Shown here piece by piece: positions 16,530 through 25,634 of a stretch of 64,000 bases of DNA. The position numbers were made by a program, and so were the translations under genes. The notes beneath the pieces were generated by a model that had not been told where the DNA came from, searched no databases, and saw only the letters and a program-made list of their open reading frames with translations. The stretch is from Irineochytrium annulatum. Taxonomy: Eukaryota > Chytridiomycota > Chytridiomycetes > Chytridiales > Chytridiaceae. The number at the start of each line of letters is the position of its first letter. Position 1 is the stretch's first letter. Where the stretch lies: contig JADGJL010000003.1 in assembly GCA_027600665.1 (NCBI GenBank), positions 124,001 through 188,000 on the forward strand, given 5' to 3'.

Positions 16530-18120
16530 AGTGTTTTTGGTGGATGACGAACCGAGCATACGTGAGGGACTGACAACCATTATCGATTGGGAAAAATATG
16601 GATTCCAGGTCATCGCGACAGCTGCAAGCGGGCGTGAGGCTATCTCCCGGTTTGAGGAATTGGAGCCTGATCTGACGATTATTGATATTCGCATGCCCGG
16701 TATGACCGGGCTGGATGTGATTGAAGAAGTGCGCCGGAATCATCCGGATTCGCACTTTTTGATATTGAGCGGTTATGCCGATTTTGATTATGCCAAGAAA
16801 GCCATCAGTTTTGGTGTGGATGGTTATCTGCTCAAACCGGTGGATGAAGATGAGATCATCAGTGAACTGGAGCGGATTGCTACGATCCTGACCCGTGAAC
16901 GGGAGACAATGGCACGTCAAGCTGGTGAAGATACTGTCTATCTGGAGCACCAGATTGAGGCGTTGCTCTTTGACAGTTTGGAAGGTGCGGGCAGCATGGA
17001 AGAAGATAGCCTGGGGCTGCACTGGCCTCATTATCAGATTATTCTGCTTGAGATGCATGCGGCCCCCGATCTGCAACGAGGAAGTGTTATGAAACGCAAA
17101 CTGATTGAAGCATTTGACCAGAAAGACCGGGGCATCGTCTTCTCGTTCCATTCCGGTCTGGGGTTGTTAAGCAAGGAAACAATCACATCCGAGTCATCTG
17201 CAAGAATTCTTTATGATGAGCTGGAAGGACTTCTGGGAGAATGGGAGGTCCACATGTATGGTGCTGCGGGTGAACCCGTACATTTCACTTCTGAAATTGC
17301 GCGTTCATTCACGCAGGCGAATCGTACACTCGGTGAACGCTTCTTGTTCACAGAGAAGCGCATCATGCTGTGGACTGAAGGTAGCGAAGGCAAAGGCGTT
17401 GCTGAGCCAGGAGCTGAAGCTGTGGATGGAACACATGAGCCCGTTGAGGACGAACTCGGTGACAAGCTGTATTATGCGTTAGACATCCGTAGCAGTGAGT
17501 CCGTTATGCGGGTACTGGGTGAGATGGAAGAGCGCTTGGTCCCATATCACCGAACAGAGCAAGCGATCAAAACGGCTTTCTCCCAAGTGTTCTCCCTAGC
17601 GTTCAACAAGCTTGCAGCTACGAATCAACATATGCACTCCATTATGCAAGAACATTCGGTTCTGATTAATGAAGTCTATCATCAATTTACGATGTCGGAT
17701 CTCAAGGTCATGGCATTGGAACATTTTAATCGCCTTATTCAACGTATGGGTGGGGGGAGCAAGGATACTGTATTGAAACAGATGATTGAATTTATCCAAC
17801 GTAACCCTGGCGAAAATCTCAAGCTGGAGGTCCTTGCTGAAGTGTTTAACTATAACAGCAGTTACTTGGGGAAGTTGTTCAAGAATCATACTGGAGAGTA
17901 TTTCAATGCATTCCTGGACAAGGTTCGTATGGAAAAGGCCAAGGAATTGCTGGATGAAGGATTGAAGGTCCATCAGGTCGCGGCGAGAGTCGGGTATGCG
18001 AATGTGGACTACTTCCACAGTAAATTCAAGAAATATGTTGGGGAATCTCCTTCTGCTTACAAACAGGCGAGAACCCAATCTTCGTCCAAAGCATCAATGG
18101 CTGACCTAAACGAGGAATGA
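16522..18120 (+). CDS. YesN-type AraC-family response regulator
   Basis: 532 residues. Receiver domain at residues 1-125 with acidic residues D8-D9, phospho-acceptor D55 (IIDIRMPG) and the conserved lysine in GYLLKPVDE. A long middle region, then a C-terminal AraC double helix-turn-helix (NPGENLKLEVLAEVFNYNSSYLGKLFK, then HQVAARVGYANVDYFHSKFKKYVGESP read in part). Start ATG 16522 follows AGGAGGGG and overlaps the kinase stop. Known role of the pair: activation of carbohydrate transport and hydrolase genes next door. Confidence 0.93.
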   Translation: MYKVFLVDDEPSIREGLTTIIDWEKYGFQVIATAASGREAISRFEELEPDLTIIDIRMPGMTGLDVIEEVRRNHPDSHFLILSGYADFDYAKKAISFGVDGYLLKPVDEDEIISELERIATILTRERETMARQAGEDTVYLEHQIEALLFDSLEGAGSMEEDSLGLHWPHYQIILLEMHAAPDLQRGSVMKRKLIEAFDQKDRGIVFSFHSGLGLLSKETITSESSARILYDELEGLLGEWEVHMYGAAGEPVHFTSEIARSFTQANRTLGERFLFTEKRIMLWTEGSEGKGVAEPGAEAVDGTHEPVEDELGDKLYYALDIRSSESVMRVLGEMEERLVPYHRTEQAIKTAFSQVFSLAFNKLAATNQHMHSIMQEHSVLINEVYHQFTMSDLKVMALEHFNRLIQRMGGGSKDTVLKQMIEFIQRNPGENLKLEVLAEVFNYNSSYLGKLFKNHTGEYFNAFLDKVRMEKAKELLDEGLKVHQVAARVGYANVDYFHSKFKKYVGESPSAYKQARTQSSSKASMADLNEE

Positions 18121-18156
18121 GTACGAAGTAATGGGCCTTGCCCCTGCTTATAAAAT

Positions 18157-18167
18157 AAAACGTTTTC
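18157..18167. promoter_or_regulatory. AAAACGTTTTC box upstream of the GH2 gene
   Basis: Perfect 10-bp palindrome AAAACGTTTT. The same box recurs at 21265, 25323, 25337, 27485 and 29497, all in this sugar island. A LacI-type operator or a CcpA cre site are the main readings. Confidence 0.55.
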
Positions 18168-18294
18168 GACATCACTGACATGTTCCAGCTTCATCATATT
18201 GTCCATGCACTTCCCATGATAAGCAATGGTCACGGAGGGCACTACATCATAGACTGAGTTTACAAGAACTCAGGTGAAGGGATGGTTATACGAT

Positions 18295-21204
18295 ATGAAT
18301 TTGTCTGATATAGCTAAGGCACGTCATACATTGAACTTCAATGGAACATGGCAGTTTCGATTGGATCTGGAGCCCGATGAGCATATTGCACAAAAGATAC
18401 TACCGCCTTCACAGTGTGAAAATACATCATGGGAGACCATTCAGATTCCCGGTTCATGGGAAGAGCAAGGATACGGAGAAGAGCCTGAATATGAAAGGCT
18501 CGATACCTGGACCAAAATACGTGAGTATGAAGGCTCGGCCTGGTATGCTCAGGATGTACATGTTCCATCAGATGACCCTGGCTGCCAGTATGTATTTCGA
18601 CTGGAAGGGGTTCGCTGGACAACGGATCTCTGGATGAATGGGCATTATGCCGGGCAGCAAGATAGTCTGGTGAATCAACAAAAGTGGAATGTCACCTCTC
18701 TGGTGAAGCAGGGAGAAGTGAATCGGGTGGAGATGCGCGTGGATAATACGATGAAACTTCCGCTGGCCGGAAGCCATATACATTCATTGCATACAGCTAC
18801 AGCCTGGGGTGGAATCACCGGTGGGGTTTATCTGGACTGTCTGCCTCCATGTCGACTAGAGACGTTACGCATTCAACCCGATGCTGAACATGGAACCATT
18901 CTGGTGGGCTGCACTGTAAGCGCTCCCGCCAATAGATCGGATAGAGCGGTTCAATTACATGTGGATATCCAGCATCCAGATGGCACGTGGCTTGATCGAT
19001 ATAGTTCTCATGTGAAGCTGGAAGCTCGACCGCCAACTGATTCAAGCTCAGTAGGTTCAACTGAGTGCCACGCTGTAATTGATCATTGGCGATTGGAACT
19101 TGGGACGGAGAAGTCTGTCGCCAGATGGTCGGATGAATCTCCCAAAATGTATAAAGCCGTGGTCCGTCTGTTTGATGGTGAACGGGAACTGGATCAGGTA
19201 GAGCAAACATTTGGTGTACGTTCTCTGGTTGCAGATGGTAAGCAGCTCAAATTGAATGGAACGCCTGTCTATTTACGCGGCTATGTGGATTGCTGCATCT
19301 TTCCACTCACAGGTTATCCCGTCTGGGACAAGGCACATTACATTCGCCAGTTTCGAGTCGCCAGATCGTATGGCTTCAATCATGTTCGGCTGCATGGGTG
19401 GAGCGCGCCGGAGCCTTTCTGGGATGCGGCTGATGAAGAGGGCATGCTGGTGCAGGCAGAGCTGCCCCATTGGTCTCGATTCTTTGAAAAGTCAGATCAG
19501 TCAGCGCCGGCTGAAGTGTTGACCTATCTGACACAGGAACTGGACGGGTTGCTCCTGTCATTGCACAGACATCCCTCATTTGTCATGTTTTCCATGGGGA
19601 ATGAACTTATCGGTGCGAATGGCCATCCGGAACTTAATGCATGGGTCTCCAGGGCAAAACAGATGGACCCAACCCGTTTATATACGGACAATACAGGTTT
19701 TGGACAGCTTCCAGCGCAAGGGCGGGAAGGGGATTATTATATTCAGTCGTTGAACTGGCATCCCCCGCTGGAGTCTGCGTATTCTGCTGTACCGGATACA
19801 ACACTGGACTATCATGCCGTTACCAGACTTGCAGAGCATCCGGTAATTGGACATGAACATGCACAATACACCATGTATGTGCGGCCTCAGGAAAGAGACA
19901 AATATACGGGCGTTCTGCGTCCCTCCTGGTTGCTACCCATTGAGGAATCGCTTACTCGCAAAGGAATGATGGCAGATCTGGAGCATTTTCAACAAGCCAG
20001 CGGTACACATCTGGTACGATCCTTAAAAGAAGCCATGGAGCGGATCAGACGAACACCGGATGCTGCGGGCGTACAATTGCTGGATATCCGTGATTTTCCG
20101 GGTCAGGGACATGCTACGACGGGTATTCTGGATGTATTCTGGGACGACAAAGGCATTACAACACCTGAAGAATTCATGCAATTCAACTCCGATGTGGTCG
20201 TGTTGCTAAGCAGCAAGGAGCGTACATTTTACGCTGGAGAATCCATTGATGTGGATGTTCGCATATCTCACTATGGTAAAGTTGCACTTGAAGATGTATC
20301 CATACATTGGAAGTTGATTAGCAACGAAGTGGTACGTAACGAAGGGGAATGGAGAACCGGAGATATTCAATGCGGGTCCGTCATGTCCATGGGAAGCATT
20401 GTTGTTACAGCGCCTCGTGAAGGGGCGGCAGCGTTTCGGATTGAAGCAGAGCTGCGGTCAGGTGATTCGGACATTCATGCAACCAATGTATGGCATGGCT
20501 GGTCGTTTCCCTTGTATCAGTCCCATCCGGGTTCGAATCGGATCTGGAATACAGTTGTAGATTTTCAGCCATTCCTGGGTGAAGCGCATAATGATCGCGT
20601 AGATCACATCGATGGATTCCGGTTGTTGAAAGATGGAGCGATCGATTTGGTTATCGCTCAGTCATTAACACCCAATGTTGTTGATTATGTAGTCAACGGG
20701 GGAAGTGTTTGGCTACAGCCGATGGCAGAAGGGTTATATGATTTAGTGGAGACCAAATATCTGCCTGTATTCTGGAATTACCTTATGTTCGCTACACAGC
20801 CTGGTGCAACGATGGGCATGTATTTGAGAGATCAGGTACCACTGCTGGGCTCTTTCCCTCATGATGGAGCTTCCGACTGGCATTGGTATCATCTTGTAAA
20901 TGGTACACCAGCGATATGTTTGGATACTTTGCCAGGAGTGGAGCCGCTGATCGAGGTGGTGGACCACTTCCATCGGGCCAAACGACTTGCTTATGCATTT
21001 GAGGCAACTATAGGGAAGGGCAAGATTCTGGTGTCCTCACTTCCTTTTACTAACCTGTCGTTAATGAAGCGTCCGGAAGCCTCCTATTTATTTCAGGAAA
21101 TACTTGCGTATCTGCATGGAGATCACTTTCAACCGGAAAGCTCCATATCGGTTGCACAATTGCTCGGGATCGCCAAACTGCAGACCATTCAATTTACATT
21201 GTAG
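18295..21204 (+). CDS. Glycoside hydrolase family 2 protein
   Basis: 969 residues. No signal peptide, so cytosolic. N-terminal sugar-binding jelly roll (LNFNGTWQFRLD, VPSDDPGCQYVFRLEGV), an immunoglobulin-like domain, then the TIM barrel starting LNGTPVYLRG with HVRLHGWSAPEPFWDAADEEG and the acid/base glutamate in SMGNEL; the nucleophile is probably in VIGHEHAQY. A long extra C-terminal region of about 350 residues is larger than in simple beta-galactosidases. Specificity (beta-galactosidase, beta-glucuronidase or other) cannot be read. Start at 18295 follows AAGGGATGG; GTG at 18274 is the alternative. Lies between the two-component pair and the transporter, suggesting joint control. Confidence 0.85.
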   Translation: MNLSDIAKARHTLNFNGTWQFRLDLEPDEHIAQKILPPSQCENTSWETIQIPGSWEEQGYGEEPEYERLDTWTKIREYEGSAWYAQDVHVPSDDPGCQYVFRLEGVRWTTDLWMNGHYAGQQDSLVNQQKWNVTSLVKQGEVNRVEMRVDNTMKLPLAGSHIHSLHTATAWGGITGGVYLDCLPPCRLETLRIQPDAEHGTILVGCTVSAPANRSDRAVQLHVDIQHPDGTWLDRYSSHVKLEARPPTDSSSVGSTECHAVIDHWRLELGTEKSVARWSDESPKMYKAVVRLFDGERELDQVEQTFGVRSLVADGKQLKLNGTPVYLRGYVDCCIFPLTGYPVWDKAHYIRQFRVARSYGFNHVRLHGWSAPEPFWDAADEEGMLVQAELPHWSRFFEKSDQSAPAEVLTYLTQELDGLLLSLHRHPSFVMFSMGNELIGANGHPELNAWVSRAKQMDPTRLYTDNTGFGQLPAQGREGDYYIQSLNWHPPLESAYSAVPDTTLDYHAVTRLAEHPVIGHEHAQYTMYVRPQERDKYTGVLRPSWLLPIEESLTRKGMMADLEHFQQASGTHLVRSLKEAMERIRRTPDAAGVQLLDIRDFPGQGHATTGILDVFWDDKGITTPEEFMQFNSDVVVLLSSKERTFYAGESIDVDVRISHYGKVALEDVSIHWKLISNEVVRNEGEWRTGDIQCGSVMSMGSIVVTAPREGAAAFRIEAELRSGDSDIHATNVWHGWSFPLYQSHPGSNRIWNTVVDFQPFLGEAHNDRVDHIDGFRLLKDGAIDLVIAQSLTPNVVDYVVNGGSVWLQPMAEGLYDLVETKYLPVFWNYLMFATQPGATMGMYLRDQVPLLGSFPHDGASDWHWYHLVNGTPAICLDTLPGVEPLIEVVDHFHRAKRLAYAFEATIGKGKILVSSLPFTNLSLMKRPEASYLFQEILAYLHGDHFQPESSISVAQLLGIAKLQTIQFTL

Positions 21205-21208
21205 ACAC

Positions 21209-21231
21209 GGGGACCTTCAAGGGTCCCTTTT
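21209..21231 (+). terminator. Terminator after the GH2 gene
   Basis: GGGACC and GGTCCC pair over a short loop, followed by TTTTGTG. Separates the GH2 gene from the transporter genes. Confidence 0.7.
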
Positions 21232-21264
21232 GTGTGCCTTTATGTTGAAGTAAACGATTACTAT

Positions 21265-21274
21265 AAAACGTTTT
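21265..21274. promoter_or_regulatory. AAAACGTTTT box upstream of the permease genes
   Basis: Same palindrome as at 18157. The rest of 21232-21481 is AT-rich, with a probable promoter TTGAAA (21427-21432) and GATTAT (21449-21454), 16-base spacing. The -35 overlaps a cre-like TGAAAACGCTCTAT. Confidence 0.5.
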
Positions 21275-21481
21275 CGAATATTACATATAAAACTTAATTT
21301 TACCTTTATATTGCTTTTAATGCATTTGAAAGTAGAATTTATCACTGATTTTAACGAAATAATGTCTGATTATATATGCCTATATCTAATTTTTATATGA
21401 TTTTCTCTAAAATCCAGATGGTATTTTGAAAACGCTCTATCGAGTATGATTATTCTATAAAACAGAGGAGGGGGAACGGAG

Positions 21482-22465
21482 ATGGAAACGCTAACAAAAA
21501 AATCCGCTTCCGCGAACAGAAGCAGTGACCCCAAACCGCCTTTAAAGAATCGGCGGAACGGAATTTGGGACAGAATGAAACAGCAGAAATATCTCTATCT
21601 CATGTCATTGCCATTCGTAGCTTGGGTTTTCGTATTTAACTATCTGCCACTATGGGGATGGACGATGGCTTTCCAAAATTATAAACCTGCCAGATCGTTT
21701 GGTGATCAAGAGTGGGTTGGTTTTAAACACTTTGTAGAGCTGTTCAGTGATGAACGTTTCTATCTGGTACTTCGGAATACGCTTGCAATGAGCTTGATGG
21801 GACTAGTTGTCGGTTTTATCGTACCGATCTTCTTCGCTATTCTCCTGAATGAAATGAGAGGTATGTTTTTCAAACGTGCCGTGCAGACAGTATCCTATCT
21901 GCCTCACTTTGTATCCTGGGTCGTTGTAGCCGGGATCATTACCAAAATGCTCTCCACCGATGGAGGGATTATCAATGACATTTTGGTAGGCCTGAACATT
22001 ATTGACCAGCCGATCCAATTCATGGCCAAGGGGAACTTGTTCTGGTACATTGTAACCGCTTCAGATATGTGGAAAGAAACCGGTTGGAATGCCATCATCT
22101 ATCTTGCGGCAATTACCGGTATTGACCAAGAGTTGTATGAAGCTTCCCGTGTAGATGGAGCGAACCGCTGGAGACAAATGTGGCACATCACGCTGCCTGG
22201 CATTCGGACCACGATTTCCGTACTTTTCATCATGTCGATTGGACATCTTATCAGTATCGGTTTCGAGAAGCAGTTCTTGCTCGGCAACAGTCTGGTCACA
22301 GACTACTCGGAAGTCCTTGATCTATACGCGCTCAATTATGGTTTGAATATGGGACGATTCTCATATGGTACAGCCATAGGTATATTCAACTCCGTTGTCA
22401 GTATCATCCTTCTGTTTACTGCGAACGGCTTGTTCAAAAAATTCACCAAAGAAAGCATCATGTAG
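21482..22465 (+). CDS. CUT1 sugar ABC transporter permease (LplB type)
   Basis: 327 residues with six membrane segments and the EAA loop (YEASRVDGANRWRQMWHITL). N-terminal LMSLPFVAWVFVFNYLPLWG is characteristic of the LplB/YtcP-like subfamily used with large lipoprotein binding proteins for oligosaccharide uptake. RBS GAGGAGGGGG. Followed 16 bases later by its partner permease. No ATPase gene lies in the locus; such systems share an MsmX-type ATPase (established for related systems). Confidence 0.93.
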   Translation: METLTKKSASANRSSDPKPPLKNRRNGIWDRMKQQKYLYLMSLPFVAWVFVFNYLPLWGWTMAFQNYKPARSFGDQEWVGFKHFVELFSDERFYLVLRNTLAMSLMGLVVGFIVPIFFAILLNEMRGMFFKRAVQTVSYLPHFVSWVVVAGIITKMLSTDGGIINDILVGLNIIDQPIQFMAKGNLFWYIVTASDMWKETGWNAIIYLAAITGIDQELYEASRVDGANRWRQMWHITLPGIRTTISVLFIMSIGHLISIGFEKQFLLGNSLVTDYSEVLDLYALNYGLNMGRFSYGTAIGIFNSVVSIILLFTANGLFKKFTKESIM

Positions 22466-22480
22466 GGAGGGGACGACATT

Positions 22481-23383
22481 ATGGCGAACAAAGCATTCAA
22501 TGCTACTCGGGGCGATAAACTGTTCGATATATTCAACATCCTCGCGATGACCATGGTGCTGATCGTAACACTATATCCATTTCTTAACGTACTAGCCATC
22601 TCACTCAATAACTCGACAGATACAGTACGTGGCGGGATTTACTTGTGGCCTCGCGAATTCACATTACAGAACTACAAAACGATCTTCCAATATGATGGAT
22701 TGTTACAAGGTTTGCAGATCTCCATCCTGCGTACACTTGTAGGTACTGTGCTCGGATTGATCAGTTCCTCCATGATCGCTTTTACACTGAGCAGACCTGA
22801 CTTTGGACTTCGTAAATTTGTTTCTACAACACTTGCACTCACGATGTATTTCTCCGGTGGTCTGATTCCGGTATACATCCTGATGCGTGACCTGAACCTG
22901 ATCGGTACATTCTGGGTATATGTATTGCCAGGCATGATCAGTGCATTTAACGTCTTCATTATCCGTTCATTCATTGATGGTCTGCCGTATGCATTGCAGG
23001 AATCCGCGAAGCTGGACGGTGCGAATGACTTTACGATCTATTACAGAATCATCCTTCCACTGTGTAAACCGGTACTTGCAACCATCGCATTGTTCCTGGC
23101 TGTAGGTCAATGGAATGCATGGTTCGATACGTACCTGTATAATGGTTCGAAGGCACATCTGACCACGCTCCAATATGAGCTGATGAAAGTACTGCAAAGT
23201 ACGCAGCAAGGCTCAGGTGCTGGACGGAATGCCAATGACATGGCACAACAGATGACACAGATTTCACCTGAATCAATCAAGATGGCGATTACGATCGTTG
23301 TAACGGTTCCAATCCTGATTGTATATCCGTTCCTACAGAAGTACTTTGTTGGCGGTATGACATTGGGCGCAGTAAAAGCATAA
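22481..23383 (+). CDS. CUT1 sugar ABC transporter permease (LplC/YtcP type)
   Basis: 300 residues, six membrane segments, EAA loop LQESAKLDGANDFTIYYRI. Forms a heterodimer with the preceding permease. The C-terminal LQKYFVGGMTLGAVKA is the usual end of this subfamily. RBS GGGAGGGG. It is followed by two hairpins before the first binding-protein gene, a layout that often protects the distal message. Confidence 0.93.
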   Translation: MANKAFNATRGDKLFDIFNILAMTMVLIVTLYPFLNVLAISLNNSTDTVRGGIYLWPREFTLQNYKTIFQYDGLLQGLQISILRTLVGTVLGLISSSMIAFTLSRPDFGLRKFVSTTLALTMYFSGGLIPVYILMRDLNLIGTFWVYVLPGMISAFNVFIIRSFIDGLPYALQESAKLDGANDFTIYYRIILPLCKPVLATIALFLAVGQWNAWFDTYLYNGSKAHLTTLQYELMKVLQSTQQGSGAGRNANDMAQQMTQISPESIKMAITIVVTVPILIVYPFLQKYFVGGMTLGAVKA

Positions 23384-23399
23384 GCAAGCTTGTATAGGC

Positions 23400-23474
23400 T
23401 GCCACATAGAGTGGCCGTACATCTACAAATGAAGCATCAGGATACCCGAAGCGCAGCCATTTGGTCTGCGCTTC
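23400..23474 (+). promoter_or_regulatory. Two intercistronic stem-loops between permease and binding-protein genes
   Basis: GCCAC/GTGGC (about 23401-23415) and GAAGCGCAG (23448-23456) with CTGCGCTTC (23466-23474). Neither is followed by a T run, so a processing or stabilising role is more likely than termination. Confidence 0.6.
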
Positions 23475-23570
23475 ACCGTATAGGGCTGCGGTGTGGTATT
23501 CATGAAGCTATAGACAGGGACAAAAAAGTCCCGGACAAAACAGACATATGAAACAGGGAGGATTACCATT

Positions 23571-25259
23571 ATGGCAAGTTCCAAAATGAAGATTGCACTG
23601 GCACCAGTGCTTGCAATGTCTTTACTCGCAGGTTGCGGTGGAGGAAGCGGCAGTGATACGTCGTTCAAGGATACAAGCGCAGAGACAACTCCACTTACTT
23701 TTGATTTCTTCAGCGTTGACCCCAGTCCGAATTGGAATGGCATGAAGGATGAAGTGGGTAAAGTCCTTACAGAAAAAACAGGGGTAACGCTTAACGGTGA
23801 ATTTGCCGTTAGTGGTGGTCAAGATAAGATATCCTTAATGGCAGCGAGCGGAGACTATCCGGATATCGTGTCACCCAAAGGAGAACTTAGCAAACTGGTG
23901 GATGCCGGAGCGATGCTCGATTTGACAGATCTGATCGACCAATATGCTCCCAATCTGAAGAAGCTGTATGGTAATTACATGGACCGGCTGAAATACAGTA
24001 ATGAGGATCAGGCTATTTATGTGCTGCCGACGTATTATGCGGTAGACCAGAAGTACTTTGATGCAGGTGGTGGATTTGGGATCCAGCACCGTGTACTAAA
24101 AGAACTCGGATACCCGGAAGTGCGTACACTTGAGGATTACGAGAATGTATTGAAGGCGTACAAAGAGAAACACCCTACGATTGATGGTCAGCCAACCATC
24201 CCGTTAACTCTGGATGCGGATGATTGGAGAATCATGATTACCGTAACGAACCCGGCTTTCCAGGCAACGGGTGCACCGGATGATGGTGAATATTACATCG
24301 ATCCAGAAACGTACGAAGCAATGCTGCATTACAAACGTCCAGAGGAAAAAGAGTACTTCCGCTGGTTGAACCATATGTATAACACTGGATTGCTGGATCA
24401 GGACAGCTTCATCCAGAAAACAGACCAATACAAATCCAAAATTGCAAGTGGGCGTGTTCTTGGTGTTATTGACCAGGATTGGGGATATTCCGATGCAGAG
24501 AATGCTTTGAAATCCGCGGGCAAGTCTGAAGCGACGTATTCACACTTCCCGGTTACCCTCTCCGAGGATATCAAGGATCAAACCTTCCAAGACCCTGGTT
24601 TTGTATCCGGTTGGGGTGTAGGGATTACAACGACCAATCCGGATCCGGTTCGTACGATCAAATTCTTCGATTATCTGGCTTCTGAAGAAGGGCAAGTATT
24701 GATGAACTGGGGAATTGAAGGTAAACAGTATGAAGTGAAGGACGGCAAACGTGTCATTCCTGCCGACATTCAGGACCAAAAAACGAATAATGCAGCTGTG
24801 TTCCAGAAAGAGACGGGTATAGGACTGTACACCAATATCTCTGGGCACTATGGAGATGGTGTGAAGGATTCAACGGACAATTACTACACTACGAATTTCC
24901 CTGAACAGATCGTGGCGGCATATTCCGATGCTGAGAAAGAAACACTTAAAGCTTACGGAGCTACAACTTGGAAAGATATGTTCCCTAGTGAAGACGAGTT
25001 CCCAATCAAACCATGGGGAGCAGCATACAATCTGCCAACACCAGGGGACTCCAACTACAACGTTATCTTTAAGAAAACCCAGGATATCATCCGGAAACGT
25101 ATTCCAGAAGCCATTTTGAGTACTCCTGAGCAGTTCGATGCCATCTATGATGGCATGATTACAGAAGTGAACCAAGCAGGAGCAGAGGACATGGAAAAAC
25201 AATATACAGAACTCGTTCAAAACCGTGTTCAGTTGTGGAGCGGTGAAGAGGCTAAATAA
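23571..25259 (+). CDS. Sugar ABC transporter lipoprotein solute-binding protein 1 (LplA type)
   Basis: 562 residues. Lipoprotein signal with lipobox LLAGC (Cys22), Gly/Ser linker, then a family 1 extracellular binding fold (DFFSVDPSPNWNG, VSPKGELSKLVDAGAMLDLT, PTIDGQPTIPLTL). Binds an oligosaccharide outside the cell for the two permeases upstream. RBS GGGAGG. It is the most divergent of three tandem paralogues and the only one in the permease transcription unit. Ligand unknown. Terminator follows. Confidence 0.92.
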   Translation: MASSKMKIALAPVLAMSLLAGCGGGSGSDTSFKDTSAETTPLTFDFFSVDPSPNWNGMKDEVGKVLTEKTGVTLNGEFAVSGGQDKISLMAASGDYPDIVSPKGELSKLVDAGAMLDLTDLIDQYAPNLKKLYGNYMDRLKYSNEDQAIYVLPTYYAVDQKYFDAGGGFGIQHRVLKELGYPEVRTLEDYENVLKAYKEKHPTIDGQPTIPLTLDADDWRIMITVTNPAFQATGAPDDGEYYIDPETYEAMLHYKRPEEKEYFRWLNHMYNTGLLDQDSFIQKTDQYKSKIASGRVLGVIDQDWGYSDAENALKSAGKSEATYSHFPVTLSEDIKDQTFQDPGFVSGWGVGITTTNPDPVRTIKFFDYLASEEGQVLMNWGIEGKQYEVKDGKRVIPADIQDQKTNNAAVFQKETGIGLYTNISGHYGDGVKDSTDNYYTTNFPEQIVAAYSDAEKETLKAYGATTWKDMFPSEDEFPIKPWGAAYNLPTPGDSNYNVIFKKTQDIIRKRIPEAILSTPEQFDAIYDGMITEVNQAGAEDMEKQYTELVQNRVQLWSGEEAK

Positions 25260-25289
25260 ACAATAAGCAAGACAGATTTAAAAAGAGAA

Positions 25290-25319
25290 AGAACCCGTGT
25301 TATACGGGTTCTTTTTTTA
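25290..25319 (+). terminator. Terminator after binding protein 1
   Basis: GAACCCG and CGGGTTC with a 7-base loop, then T7. Confidence 0.93.
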
Positions 25320-25322
25320 TCT

Positions 25323-25415
25323 AAAACGTTTTCTAAAAAACGTTTTCAATTTTATAAATTCACTATTGACAAGGACTTTAAGAGGCATTATTATTCAATT
25401 ATGAAAGCACTTACA
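25323..25415 (+). promoter_or_regulatory. Regulated promoter of binding protein 2
   Basis: Two AAAACGTTTTC boxes (25323-25333, 25337-25347), then TTGACA (25366-25371), 17 bases, TATTAT (25389-25394), then TGAAAGCACTTACA (25402-25415), a cre-like site with CA in place of the central CG. A leader of about 220 bases follows, containing only a small hairpin near 25465. Confidence 0.7.
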
Positions 25416-25634
25416 TTTGCTTGTACATCATGTGATATGTAGCCTGATTGCAGGGGTGAAAATTCCCTAAGGGGAAGGAAGTAAGGTAGTGTAGGGCAGT
25501 TTTTCATTTTTCAGAAAACGCTTCTAATGTTATAAGAACAAGAAAATGACATTCGTTTCATCTGGTCACGGTATGTGCAGGTCAGCCTGTTATACAAATA
25601 TACAGCTTCATTATATCCATAAGGGGGATTACAC

